From assembly GCA_029203165.1 (NCBI GenBank), contig CP119308.1:868001-932000 (forward strand): a stretch of 64,000 nucleotides of DNA, read 5' to 3'. The notes under the pieces are model-generated. The model worked only from the letters and a program-made list of their open reading frames with translations, did no database searches and was not told where the DNA came from. Below, piece after piece: positions 7,965 to 16,402 of this stretch. The position numbers and the translations under genes are program-made. Numbering within the stretch: position 1 is the stretch's first letter; each line of letters starts with the position of its first letter. Origin of the DNA: Candidatus Microbacterium colombiense. GTDB taxonomy: Bacteria > Actinomycetota > Actinomycetes > Actinomycetales > Microbacteriaceae.

Positions 7965-8297
7965 CGGGCCGGAGTGGTCCGGTTCAATCGATTTCCGGAG
8001 GTGTGGACGATGGCCGATTTCGGTGCGTCTTATGCAGAGATGGAGCAGGTGGCGTCGTCGCTGTCGCAGGCTCGTGATGACATTCAGGGCCAGTTGGACA
8101 CGCTGAAGGGTCAGGTCGACACTCTTCTGGGTGAGGACTTCAAGACGCAGCATGCGTCGGGGAAGTTCGGTGAGGGGTACACGGAGCTGACGACGGGTCT
8201 GAAGACTGCGGTCGATGGCATCAATGACATGTCCGAGTCGTTGTTGGGCATGATGCGTGCGATCCAGGACCTGGACCAGCAGCTCGCCGGCAGCTGA
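7965..8297 (+). repeat. 333-bp direct repeat, copy 2 (esx leader plus gene)
   Basis: Identical to 4700-5032 at an offset of 3265 bases. No insertion-sequence ends, target duplications or recombinase genes flank it. Confidence 0.93.
8010..8297 (+). CDS. WXG100-like ESAT-6 family protein, copy 2
   Basis: Same 95-aa protein, nucleotide for nucleotide, as 4745-5032, including the leader and the GGAGG ribosome binding site. It heads the second effector module (8386-11058). Two identical genes under separate but similar promoters suggest that one carrier or co-substrate serves both modules, or that gene conversion keeps the copies equal. Like copy 1 it lacks the Trp of the WXG turn. Confidence 0.85.
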   Translation: MADFGASYAEMEQVASSLSQARDDIQGQLDTLKGQVDTLLGEDFKTQHASGKFGEGYTELTTGLKTAVDGINDMSESLLGMMRAIQDLDQQLAGS

Positions 8298-8319
8298 CAC
8301 GGCGGCACGTTTTCGGGGA

Positions 8320-8349
8320 GGGGCCGGCGGACGACCGTCGGCCCCTTTT
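8320..8349 (+). terminator. Terminator-like hairpin after esx copy 2
   Basis: Stem GGGGCCGGCGG / CCGTCGGCCCC with one mismatch and an ACGA loop, directly followed by TTTT. A better intrinsic terminator than the hairpin after copy 1. It would reduce readthrough from esx into the downstream effector genes. Confidence 0.7.
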
Positions 8350-8385
8350 CCCACCGAGGTCTAGGATCCGTCAGGGGGGCGAATC

Positions 8386-8679
8386 ATGAGCGACGTCGAG
8401 ATCTTCTATGCCGAGTTGAATGCCGCCTCGAGCTCGCTCACGACGGCGACCTCCGCGCTCCTGATGGAAGCAGCGAACGTGCAGGGCGAAGACACCGGAG
8501 TCGAGAATCCGGCTCAGCGCGCGGGGCTCCGCCTCGAACTGCACCGGCGTCTGACCGCACTGCACGACGTCGCCTACGACCGGATCGAGTCGGGTGATTC
8601 CCTCGCCGCCGCCATCACCGCGATCGCGACGAAGTACTCCGAGCTCGACGTCGAGCTGACGGGCGGTGATCATCCGTGA
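8386..8679 (+). CDS. Small helical partner protein, module 2
   Basis: 97-aa helical protein starting at ATG with GGGGGG six bases upstream. It begins MSDVEIFYAELNAASSSLTTA and resembles WXG100-superfamily proteins in length and helical make-up, without a WXG turn. The stop overlaps the GTG of the hydrolase gene (GTGA), the same coupling as in module 1. By position it is the counterpart of 5110-5415, though sequence similarity between the two is low by eye. Likely a secretion partner of the following protein. Confidence 0.65.
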   Translation: MSDVEIFYAELNAASSSLTTATSALLMEAANVQGEDTGVENPAQRAGLRLELHRRLTALHDVAYDRIESGDSLAAAITAIATKYSELDVELTGGDHP

Positions 8680-10340
8680 GCCTGACCTCTCCCCACCGGG
8701 GCTATCCGCTCGAGCGCCTCGAGGGCAACAGCGGCTCGATGGCCTACTGGAGCAGCCTGTTCACCCGGGTCGCGAACAAGTTGGGCGACGTGCGTACGGC
8801 GACCCAGACCGCCCATGACCTGCCCGGCGTCGGACGCTCCATCACGGCCGCGCGGGATGACGCGAATGATCTCTCCGCTGCGCTGCCGGGCGACATCGCC
8901 GAGGCTCAGCTGCTCGCCGGAGTGCTGCAGCGCTACGCCGACGCCTTCGATGCGCACGCCAAGCCGGCCAACGACCTGATCGACGATATCGAGACGGCGC
9001 ACGCGACGTTCTCACGCCTGAACCTGGCTGCCGATCACGCCGGTCGCGCGGCGATGGCTGCGGCCTACGGCGATGATCAGGACAAGATCGACGACACGAA
9101 CGACGCCGCGCACGAGGCGATCGCCGACCGCGACACCGCGAAGGACGCGCTCGAGGAACTGTGGTTGCAGTACGAGGGCTTCTACGGCGACTGGGACACC
9201 GCCTATGCCGCCGCCCTGTCGGAACTCGCCGGCGGTGGCGGACCTGTGTTGACCAACGAGGCCCGCGACTTCCTGGACGATCTTCTCGCGGCCACGAGTC
9301 CGGAGGACATCTACCGGCTGTGGCTCGATCATCCCGAGCTGCAGGACGAGATCATCAAGAGTCATCCCGACATCATCGGCAACCTCGACGGCATCCCGTG
9401 GGATGTGCGCGCGACGGTCAACAAGGCGCGGCTGGAGGAGCTGCTCGAGACGGAGCCCGAGGGGCCCCATCGGGATGAACTCGAAGCGATCCTGACGGCG
9501 CTGAGAGCCGCGGGAACCCCGAAGCCGAATCTCATCAGCTTCGACCCTGACGGCTCCGAGCAGGTGACCGCGGCGCTCGCCTATGGCGATCTGTCGACGG
9601 CCACCGAGATCAACACCCTCGTGCCGGGGATGAACGGCAACGTCGACGACCTGTTCTCGTGGGGCGAGTCGGCGAAGGAGCTGAACCGGTCCGTCGGTCC
9701 CGGGTCCGCGACCGTCGTGTGGTTCGGCTACGACACACCGGGGCTGCTCGAGGAGCCGGCGATGGATCGGGCGCAGGACGGCGCAGCGTCGCTGCGTTCG
9801 TATCTGCTCGCGGTGCGTGCGTTGTCTCCCGACGCTGACATCAACGTGATCGCGCATTCCTACGGCAGCACGACGGCCGCCCTCGCGATCGGCTCGCAAC
9901 CGGACGGCCTCGGAGTCACCTCGTTCATCGCGGTCGGTTCGGCCGGGTTCCCGAACGATCCCACCGTGGTCGAGAACCTGACCAACGGCAGGCCGCCGCA
10001 GATCTACGCCACCATCTCCGAAGACGATGGCGTCGCCCGGTTCGGTCGTGCCACCGCTCCCGGGCATCCTGTCAGCCCCGAGCGGCTGCCGGGTACTACC
10101 GTGTTCGACAGTGATGGTGGCGTCGATGCGGCGGGCGAGAGCCTCCCCGCCGCAACAGGCCACGATGCTCTCGGCCCCGGTGCCTACCTCGAGCCGGGTT
10201 CGGAATCGTTCTACAACATCACGGAGATCATCCAGACCGGCCAGCCGGGCACCGAACGTGGTGGCGAGGGCAGTACGCAGGGATTCTGGGATGCGAGCAA
10301 TTGGTGGATCAGCGATGAGTACGCGCTCATCGACTTCTGA
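8676..10340 (+). CDS. Alpha/beta hydrolase with N-terminal type VII secretion-like domain
   Basis: 554-aa protein. Residues ~1-190 are helical and resemble the N-terminus of the module 1 long protein. The C-terminal part, from ~285, is an alpha/beta hydrolase of the DUF1023 type, with a start motif NTLVPGMNGNVDD and the nucleophile elbow AHSYGS (Ser ~395) after INVI, then a GSAGF segment. The substrate is unknown; family members are esterase/lipase-like. The start is a GTG inside a GTGA overlap with the partner gene, and a lipoprotein gene begins four bases after the stop. The set fits a secreted lipase-type effector with a lipoprotein immunity partner, by analogy with staphylococcal TslA/TilA; this is inference. 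Confidence 0.8.
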   Translation: MSLTSPHRGYPLERLEGNSGSMAYWSSLFTRVANKLGDVRTATQTAHDLPGVGRSITAARDDANDLSAALPGDIAEAQLLAGVLQRYADAFDAHAKPANDLIDDIETAHATFSRLNLAADHAGRAAMAAAYGDDQDKIDDTNDAAHEAIADRDTAKDALEELWLQYEGFYGDWDTAYAAALSELAGGGGPVLTNEARDFLDDLLAATSPEDIYRLWLDHPELQDEIIKSHPDIIGNLDGIPWDVRATVNKARLEELLETEPEGPHRDELEAILTALRAAGTPKPNLISFDPDGSEQVTAALAYGDLSTATEINTLVPGMNGNVDDLFSWGESAKELNRSVGPGSATVVWFGYDTPGLLEEPAMDRAQDGAASLRSYLLAVRALSPDADINVIAHSYGSTTAALAIGSQPDGLGVTSFIAVGSAGFPNDPTVVENLTNGRPPQIYATISEDDGVARFGRATAPGHPVSPERLPGTTVFDSDGGVDAAGESLPAATGHDALGPGAYLEPGSESFYNITEIIQTGQPGTERGGEGSTQGFWDASNWWISDEYALIDF

Positions 10341-10344
10341 GCGG

Positions 10345-11058
10345 ATGGGACTGCGGATGCGCGGAAGATGGCAGCGCGGAGTGATGGCGGCAGCGGCCGT
10401 CGGATTGGTGATGACGATGACGAGTTGTGCTCCGGCGCCTGAGGGCGATGCGTTGTATCGCGACGGCGAGAAGAACTACATCGCCTATGCCACGGTCATG
10501 CACTCCGTGATCATGGCCGTTCATGAGGGGGACTGGATCGTGGACCAGGGCTCGTTCGGCGCGTCACCGATCCCCTGTCGCATCAACGGCGAGGTGACGG
10601 GCTACACCTTCTCCTGGATGCGGGTGCTCGAGCCTACCGAGGAGATCGATGTGGATGCGGTGGTCGCTGCGGCGACGAAGGCGTTCGAGGATGCCGGGGT
10701 GGAGGCCAGTACCGCGCGATTCGGCGAGGGCGATCGGCAGGAGGTGAACGTCATCGGAACCGGGGGCGATGTCGGCCGTGGTGTCGTGACGATCCGTCCG
10801 GGTCGGAACCAGATCTCGGCGTCGGCGACGCCCGGGTGCATCCCCGGCGATGCGGCCGACCTCTCCGACATGGTCTTCGGAGGGCAACTCGTCTACGACG
10901 GCGCGTCGCTGCGTTTCCCTGCGTTCGAGGGCCCGGATTGGCAGCCGCGGTTCTACTTCCCGGAAGACGGGAGTCCCATCTACGTCAACGAGGACGGTAC
11001 TCCTGTCGAGCCGCAACCGACGACCACCGAGTTCCCTGTGGCGCCCTACGACGGCTGA
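10345..11058 (+). CDS. Lipoprotein downstream of the hydrolase effector
   Basis: 237-aa protein with a lipoprotein signal: a basic N-terminus (LRMRGRWQRG), a hydrophobic core (AAAAVGLVMTM) and lipobox MTSC, then a secreted domain with two further cysteines. ATG 10345 lies four bases after the hydrolase stop; ATG 10357 is an equally possible start and 10315 an overlapping one. It should sit on the outer face of the membrane. Position suggests immunity or chaperone function for the hydrolase. Similar lipoproteins are frequent in actinobacteria and no activity is visible. Confidence 0.75.
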   Translation: MGLRMRGRWQRGVMAAAAVGLVMTMTSCAPAPEGDALYRDGEKNYIAYATVMHSVIMAVHEGDWIVDQGSFGASPIPCRINGEVTGYTFSWMRVLEPTEEIDVDAVVAAATKAFEDAGVEASTARFGEGDRQEVNVIGTGGDVGRGVVTIRPGRNQISASATPGCIPGDAADLSDMVFGGQLVYDGASLRFPAFEGPDWQPRFYFPEDGSPIYVNEDGTPVEPQPTTTEFPVAPYDG

Positions 11059-11085
11059 CGCGTCGACCGGCGCCAGAGAAGCTCG

Positions 11086-11562
11086 TCAGCGTGCGGCGGC
11101 GGCGTCGGCCAGATGCCGGGCATCGTGATTCAGCACCTTCACGATGATGCCGTGACGGCGCAGCTCTGCGACCGTCTTGGCACCCTCGTCGGCGTCGAGG
11201 CCGAGCGCCGTGATGTTCACGACCACCACGACATCGCCGGTGCGCAACGTCGAGATCAGTCGGGCGAGACGCTCGTTCCAGCTCTCCATGATGTCGGGAG
11301 CCGGATGACGGAACCCCTCGATCGGCACCCCGAAACGGGTCAGGATGTCGCGCTGTTCGACGACCGACGGCATCCCTTCGCGGGCGACGACGAGGCCCAC
11401 CAGGCGTGAGCCGTCGGGCCGCGCGATCCAGAAGTTCCGGTTCTGCTGCAGCTCGGTGAAGCACTTCGGGCACTGTGCCGCATCATGCGGCAGGTGCAGC
11501 GGGCTGGTGAGAGCATCCTCGATGGATGCCGTCGCCTTCGTGGGATCGATCGTCTCGCTCAT
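11086..11562 (-). CDS. Degenerate serine-recombinase-like protein
   Basis: 158-aa protein with an excellent GGAGG six bases before the chosen ATG. The C-terminal half (LARLISTLRTGDVVVVVNITALGLDADEGAKTV, written in parts: a TGDVVVVVNITALG strand-turn and an AKTVAELRRHGIIVKVL helix-strand) has the fold pattern of the catalytic domain of serine resolvases. The Arg of the usual LxRLGR segment is missing and no DNA-binding domain follows, so it is unlikely to recombine DNA. A lone CPKCF pair occurs near the N-terminus. It faces the lipoprotein gene and follows mdh on the minus strand. Role unknown. Confidence 0.6.
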   Translation of the reverse strand: MSETIDPTKATASIEDALTSPLHLPHDAAQCPKCFTELQQNRNFWIARPDGSRLVGLVVAREGMPSVVEQRDILTRFGVPIEGFRHPAPDIMESWNERLARLISTLRTGDVVVVVNITALGLDADEGAKTVAELRRHGIIVKVLNHDARHLADAAAAR

Positions 11563-11615
11563 CGCGCACCTCCGCACCCATTCTGCCCTGTTCCGCGGTC
11601 GAAGTGCGACCAGCC

Positions 11616-12605
11616 TCAGAGCATCCCGAGGTCGCGCACCGCGTCGCGCTCCTCGATCAGTTCAGCGACGGAGGCGTCGATGCGCGCCCGTGCCCAGTCG
11701 CTGACCTCGAGACCCTCCACGATCTGCCATTCACCGTCGACCGCGCGCACCGGGAACGACGACACGAGACCCTCGGGCACGCCGTACTCGCCGTGCGACA
11801 CGACGCCGGCCGACGTCCAGTCGTCGGTGCCCTGCACCCAGTCGCGCACGTGTTCGATGGTGGCGTTCGCCGCCGAGGCGACCGACGAGGAGCCCCGCAC
11901 CTGGATGATCTCGGCGCCGCGCTTCGCGACGCGGGGGATGAAGATCGCGTCGAGCCAGTCCGGCACGTCGTCGACGAACGCCTTTAGCGCCTCCATCACC
12001 GGCTCGCCGCCCACGGTCGCATGCGAGACGTCGGGGAACTGCGTGGCGGAGTGGTTGCCCCAGATCGGTACGCGGCGGATCGTCGAGACCGGCACGCCCA
12101 GGATGCCGGCGAGCTGCGCACGTGCGCGGTTCTCGTCGAGCCGAGTGAGAGCAGTGAACCGTTCGCCCGGCACACCGTCGGCGGATGCCGCGGCGATCAG
12201 CGCGTTGGTGTTCGCGGGGTTGCCGACCACCGTCACGCGCACACCGGGGGCTGCGTGCGCGGCGATGGCGGCGCCCTGCGGTCCGAAGATGCCGGCGTTG
12301 GCGGCGAGCAGGTCGCCCCGCTCCATCCCGGGTCCCCGGGGGCGCGCTCCGACGAGCAGTGCGAGGTCGGTGCCGTCGAAGCCGACGGCGGGGTCGTCGG
12401 TCACCTCCACGTGCTCCAGCAGGTCGAAGGCGCCGTCCTGGAGCTCCAGCGCGGCACCCTCCGCGGCTCCCAGCCCCTGGGGGATCTCCAGCAGTCGCAG
12501 GCGCACCCTCTCGTCGGGGCCGAGCAGGTCTCCCGCGGCGATCCGGAAGAGGAGTGCGTAGCCGATCTGTCCGCCGGCACCGGTGATGGTGATCGTGGTC
12601 GTCAT
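11616..12605 (-). CDS. mdh: Malate dehydrogenase
   Basis: 329-aa cytosolic enzyme of the TCA cycle that oxidises malate to oxaloacetate with NAD. The N-terminal glycine motif GAGGQIGYAL, the NPANTNA segment, the substrate-binding RLDENRA and the catalytic IWGNHS stretch (His) identify the type with ~325 residues found in actinobacteria. The length is normal. It is divergent to the zinc metallopeptidase gene, and the 51 bases between them must hold both promoters. No sign of an operon. Confidence 0.96.
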   Translation of the reverse strand: MTTTITITGAGGQIGYALLFRIAAGDLLGPDERVRLRLLEIPQGLGAAEGAALELQDGAFDLLEHVEVTDDPAVGFDGTDLALLVGARPRGPGMERGDLLAANAGIFGPQGAAIAAHAAPGVRVTVVGNPANTNALIAAASADGVPGERFTALTRLDENRARAQLAGILGVPVSTIRRVPIWGNHSATQFPDVSHATVGGEPVMEALKAFVDDVPDWLDAIFIPRVAKRGAEIIQVRGSSSVASAANATIEHVRDWVQGTDDWTSAGVVSHGEYGVPEGLVSSFPVRAVDGEWQIVEGLEVSDWARARIDASVAELIEERDAVRDLGML

Positions 12606-12656
12606 GACCCGAGCCTACGACCGTTCGCGGCACGGCGGTCGGAGTACCCTCGACGC

Positions 12657-13532
12657 ATGACCTTCAATCCCGATGCCGATCTCTCCGGCAACACCACGCG
12701 TCGCCGTGGACGCAACGCGGCCATCGCGGGCGGTGCCGGTGTCGGCGTGCTCGGCCTCATTGCCCTCATCGCCGGTCCGCTGCTGGGCATCGATCTGACG
12801 GGGCTGCTCGGCGGGGTGCAGTCCGGCGGATCCGGATCGAGCGAGGGCACGGTCATCGAAGGCTGCGCGACCGGACAGGACGCGAACGAAGACGTCGACT
12901 GCCGGATGGCGGGCGCACAGCTGGCGCTCGACACCTTCTGGGAGAAGAGTGTGGAGAACTACCGCGCTCCGCAGATGGTCGTGGTCGACGGCGCCACGAA
13001 CACGGCGTGCGGCACGGCATCCAACGCGGTCGGGCCGTTCTACTGCCCGGGTGACGAGACGGTCTACATCGACCCGACGTTCTTCCAGCTCATGCGGCAG
13101 CAGTTCGGCGCCTCCGCCGGCAACCTCGCGCAGCTCTACATCGTCGGGCACGAGTGGGGCCACCACATCCAGTACATCACCGGGGTCATGGACAGGTACC
13201 CGAACAACGGCACGGGAGCTGCGAGCAACGGCGTGCGCACCGAGCTCCAGGCGGACTGCTACGCGGGGGCCTGGATCGCTCGCATGTCGGAGTCGAAGGA
13301 TGCCGACGGTGTCTCCTATCTGCAGCCGTCGACCGAGGCGCAGCGCGTCGATGCGCTCAACGCCGCGTTCACGGTCGGCGACGACCACATCCAGGGGCAG
13401 TCCGGTTCGGTGAACCCGGAGAGCTTCACCCACGGGACGAGCGACCAACGCCAGGGGTGGTTCGCCAGCGGATATGCGAACGGGCTCGGCGTGTGCGAGC
13501 AGGCCCTCACTGCCGCCGCAGGCGACCTGTAA
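12657..13532 (+). CDS. Neutral zinc metallopeptidase (YpfJ family)
   Basis: 291-aa membrane-anchored protein. One hydrophobic segment (~residues 24-47: AIAGGAGVGVLGLIALIAGP) follows a basic start and a Gly/Ser linker. The extracytoplasmic domain has a zinc-binding HEWGH at residues 165-169 preceded by YIVG, a downstream ELQADCYAGAW with the third ligand, and paired cysteines. This is the pattern of the putative neutral zinc metallopeptidase family. The ATG at 12657 is selected; GGAG lies about 12 bases upstream. Substrate unknown. Confidence 0.9.
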   Translation: MTFNPDADLSGNTTRRRGRNAAIAGGAGVGVLGLIALIAGPLLGIDLTGLLGGVQSGGSGSSEGTVIEGCATGQDANEDVDCRMAGAQLALDTFWEKSVENYRAPQMVVVDGATNTACGTASNAVGPFYCPGDETVYIDPTFFQLMRQQFGASAGNLAQLYIVGHEWGHHIQYITGVMDRYPNNGTGAASNGVRTELQADCYAGAWIARMSESKDADGVSYLQPSTEAQRVDALNAAFTVGDDHIQGQSGSVNPESFTHGTSDQRQGWFASGYANGLGVCEQALTAAAGDL

Positions 13533-13600
13533 TACCGGCTGACCTGGGTCTGCTCGGGTAGCGTTGCCTCCGTGGTGTTGTTCGTGGACGGGGGCCGACG

Positions 13601-14563
13601 ATGAATCTGGATGCGCTGTATCCGCCGATCGAGCCGTATGACTCCGGTGAGCTACTCGTCGGTGACGGCCACCGTCTCTACTGGGAGACCAGCGGCAACC
13701 CCGACGGCAGACCGGTCGTCTTCCTGCACGGCGGGCCGGGCAGCGGCACCTCGCCGTGGCAGCGGCGGTTCTTCGATCCCGAGAAGTACCGCATCGTGCT
13801 GTTCGACCAGCGTGGATGCGGTCGCAGCACCCCGCACGCGGGGGAGCCGGGCGCCGACCTGCGGCACATCACCACCCCGCATCTCATCGCCGACATCGAA
13901 CTGCTGCGCAGGAACCTCGGCGTCGAGCAGTGGCAGGTCTTCGGCGGATCCTGGGGCAGCGCTCTCGCGCTCGCCTACGCGCAGGCGCACCCGGATGCCG
14001 TGTCGGCGCTCGTGCTGCGTGGCATCTTCACGCTGCGGCGCATGGAACTGGAGTGGTTCTACGAGGGTGGGGCCGCCGCGCTCTTCCCCGACCTGTGGGA
14101 GAGCTTCATCGCCCCGATCCCGCTGCTCGAGCGCTCGCACCTGATCGACGCCTATCACCGACAGCTTTTCGACCCCGACCCTGCGGTGCACGTGCCGGCG
14201 GCCATCGCCTGGTCGACCTGGGAGGCCTCGACCGTGACGCTGCGGCCGGACGCCGATCAGATCGCGAAGATGGCCGATCCGCAGACGGCGACCGCGTTCG
14301 CGCGCATCGAGAACCACTTCTTCGTGAACCGCGGCTGGTGGACCGAGGGGCAGCTTCTCGACGGCATCGATGCGATCCGCCACATCCCGGCCGTCATCGT
14401 GCAGGGCAGGTACGACGTGTGCACGCCGATGATGACCGCGTGGGATCTGCACCGGGCCTGGCCCGAGGCGGAGTTCGTGGTGGTCGACGACGCCGGTCAT
14501 TCGGCCACGGAACCCGGCATCCAGCAGGCGCTGCGCGACGCGACCGACCTCTTCTCGTTCTGA
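13601..14563 (+). CDS. pip: Prolyl aminopeptidase (proline iminopeptidase)
   Basis: 320-aa alpha/beta hydrolase that removes N-terminal proline from peptides. Oxyanion motif HGGPG near residue 45, the FDQRGCGRSTPH segment, nucleophile elbow GGSWGS (Ser ~117), the ENHFFVNRGWW stretch and a late DDAGHS with the catalytic His are all typical of peptidase family S33. Length is standard. Single gene, convergent with the aldehyde dehydrogenase gene across a small GC-rich hairpin. Confidence 0.95.
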   Translation: MNLDALYPPIEPYDSGELLVGDGHRLYWETSGNPDGRPVVFLHGGPGSGTSPWQRRFFDPEKYRIVLFDQRGCGRSTPHAGEPGADLRHITTPHLIADIELLRRNLGVEQWQVFGGSWGSALALAYAQAHPDAVSALVLRGIFTLRRMELEWFYEGGAAALFPDLWESFIAPIPLLERSHLIDAYHRQLFDPDPAVHVPAAIAWSTWEASTVTLRPDADQIAKMADPQTATAFARIENHFFVNRGWWTEGQLLDGIDAIRHIPAVIVQGRYDVCTPMMTAWDLHRAWPEAEFVVVDDAGHSATEPGIQQALRDATDLFSF

Positions 14564-14569
14564 CGGTGA

Positions 14570-14587
14570 GCCCGCGGTCGCGCGGGC
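14570..14587. terminator. Small GC-rich hairpin between convergent genes
   Basis: GCCCGCG-GTCG-CGCGGGC lies between the pip stop and the aldehyde dehydrogenase stop. No T tract on either side, so termination is plausible only by position. Confidence 0.4.
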
Positions 14588-14593
14588 GCGGAG

Positions 14594-16363
14594 TCAGGCC
14601 CGCAACGCCTTCGTCAGCGTCTTCACAAGCCCGAGCACGCCGCCGTTCGCGCGGAAGCGGGTGAGACCCTCGCTGACCTCCGCGCCGGTGCGCGCCGAGA
14701 CGAACCACGGCGGCTTGGGCAGGATGGTCAGCCGTCCGCCGCCGTTCACCACCGGCAGCGACCGGGGGAGCGGACGGAACGGTCCGCGGATGATCGAGCG
14801 CTCCACGTCGTCGAGCAGCAGCGCGTTGTGGACGACGCCGATGCCGCTTCCCACATCGTCGATCGTGTTGCCGGGGAACGCGCCCCAGGTCATGGTCGGC
14901 GTGATGAAGCCGAACGCGGTCCAGCCGTTGATCGCGATCGAGCCGTAGCGGAGGTTCGCGATCGCGCGCTCGAAGCCCGCGCCCAAGGAACGCTCCGTAG
15001 CGGGGGCGATGATGAGGTTCGCGCCGAGCGTGCCCTGCAGTCGGTCGTTCGCATAGGTGACGGCGGCGTCGAGGAACTCCTGCCCCGCACCCGCGACGGC
15101 GACGACGCCCAGCACCGGGGCGAAGTACTCCGTGTTCTGCAGCGCGGTGGGGTCGTCGTCGCCGTCGATCTCCACGAGCACGCGGTCGCCGAGCACGAGG
15201 GCATCGGGATAGTCGTCCGCGGCGCGGTGCATGCGCGTCGGGGAGCCCGGGTACCAGATGGGACGCTCGGGGGCATTCGCGTAGGCTCGTCGCAGAGCTG
15301 CGCGGAAGGCGTCGGCCTGTGCCCAGTCATCGGAGAGGATCACGACCTGCCCTGCGATGCAGTTGTGCCCGCTGTTCTGCAGTCGCATCGTCGCGATGTG
15401 CTCGGCATGGTAGGTGAGGTCCGCGTCGCTCCAATCGCCCGGCACGACGATGATCGGCGACACCCCGCCCAGCTCCGCGGTGATCGGCTTCTTGAGCTGC
15501 GGGCGGTTCTCGCGGCGTCGGCGCTTGGCTGCGGGGCCGGTGCCCCAGACGATGGCGTCGAAGGTCGCCGCCGACCCCGTGATGTGCACGTGGGCGAGGT
15601 CGGGGTGGCCGGTGAGGTAGGCACCGACGTCGGGTCCGCCGCGCACGATGCGCACGAAGCCCGGTTCGATCAGTGGAGCGAATGCGCGCTTGTAGACCGG
15701 GACCAGAGCATCCTGCGTCGGGTTGACCTTGAGCAGTGCCGTGCGATTGTGGGCGAGCAGCTCGTACAGCACGTCGAGCACGGGGATCGAGGTCACATTG
15801 CCTGCCCCGAGCACCAGGCCGACGCCCCCGGAGGTGGTCGGCGTGCGCTGGGCGAGACCGGCCGCGGCTCGCGCGGCGTTCGGGGTGACGCCCGGGTTCA
15901 GCCAGACCTCGCCCGTGTACCCCGACAGCAGGAATCGGTCGATGCCGGTGAGAGGGAAGGCCTGCACGCGGGTGCGCCCGCCCGGAGCCCGCGTGATCGA
16001 GAGTCCCTCGAGCGGGTTCGTGCCGGTGGCCAGCCGAGACAGGGTCTCGATGTAGGCGTCGAGGGCGCCCAGCACGCTGTAGGGGCCGCTCAGCCATTCC
16101 TCGCCGCGGAGGGGATGCCGCCCGTCGAGCCCCTTCGACGCGGCCGCGGTGTTCGCCCAGTCCTCGGACGCTGCGGCGACGCTCGTGCGCACGGCACGCA
16201 ACAGCGTCACGCGCTGGGCGAGGGCGAGTGCCGTCCAGGTGCGGGAGCCGGCGTGCAGCTCGGCGATCGCTCCGTCGAGTCGTTCGCGTTCGGCCGTGCC
16301 GACCTCACTCTCCGACGCGCTCGACGTGGCCGGGGTGGTGGCCGTGGTGGTCGCAGAAGTCAT
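14594..16363 (-). CDS. Aldehyde dehydrogenase family protein
   Basis: 589-aa NAD(P)-dependent aldehyde dehydrogenase. The catalytic Cys lies in NSGHNCIAGQ and the general-base Glu in TAELGGVSP, and the family core runs over most of the protein. The ATG at 16363 has AAGGAG six bases upstream, so ten residues of a longer frame are dropped. The first ~25 residues are Thr/Ala/Ser-rich low complexity. At almost 590 residues it is longer than the usual ~480-500, with an extended N-terminal helical part. Substrate cannot be read from the sequence. The MFS transporter follows 39 bases upstream on the same strand. Confidence 0.88.
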   Translation of the reverse strand: MTSATTTATTPATSSASESEVGTAERERLDGAIAELHAGSRTWTALALAQRVTLLRAVRTSVAAASEDWANTAAASKGLDGRHPLRGEEWLSGPYSVLGALDAYIETLSRLATGTNPLEGLSITRAPGGRTRVQAFPLTGIDRFLLSGYTGEVWLNPGVTPNAARAAAGLAQRTPTTSGGVGLVLGAGNVTSIPVLDVLYELLAHNRTALLKVNPTQDALVPVYKRAFAPLIEPGFVRIVRGGPDVGAYLTGHPDLAHVHITGSAATFDAIVWGTGPAAKRRRRENRPQLKKPITAELGGVSPIIVVPGDWSDADLTYHAEHIATMRLQNSGHNCIAGQVVILSDDWAQADAFRAALRRAYANAPERPIWYPGSPTRMHRAADDYPDALVLGDRVLVEIDGDDDPTALQNTEYFAPVLGVVAVAGAGQEFLDAAVTYANDRLQGTLGANLIIAPATERSLGAGFERAIANLRYGSIAINGWTAFGFITPTMTWGAFPGNTIDDVGSGIGVVHNALLLDDVERSIIRGPFRPLPRSLPVVNGGGRLTILPKPPWFVSARTGAEVSEGLTRFRANGGVLGLVKTLTKALRA

Positions 16364-16402
16364 CGCAGTCTCCTTCGGACGGGATCCCAGCATATGCGGG
16401 AC

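Noticed and set aside
4700..8297. Composite transposon flanked by 333-bp repeats
   Set aside because: The repeats are functional esx genes with no terminal inverted repeats, target duplication or transposase.
11054..11090. GCTGACG ... CGTCAGC as a terminator between convergent genes
   Set aside because: Seven-bp arms with a 23-base loop and no T run; too weak to call.
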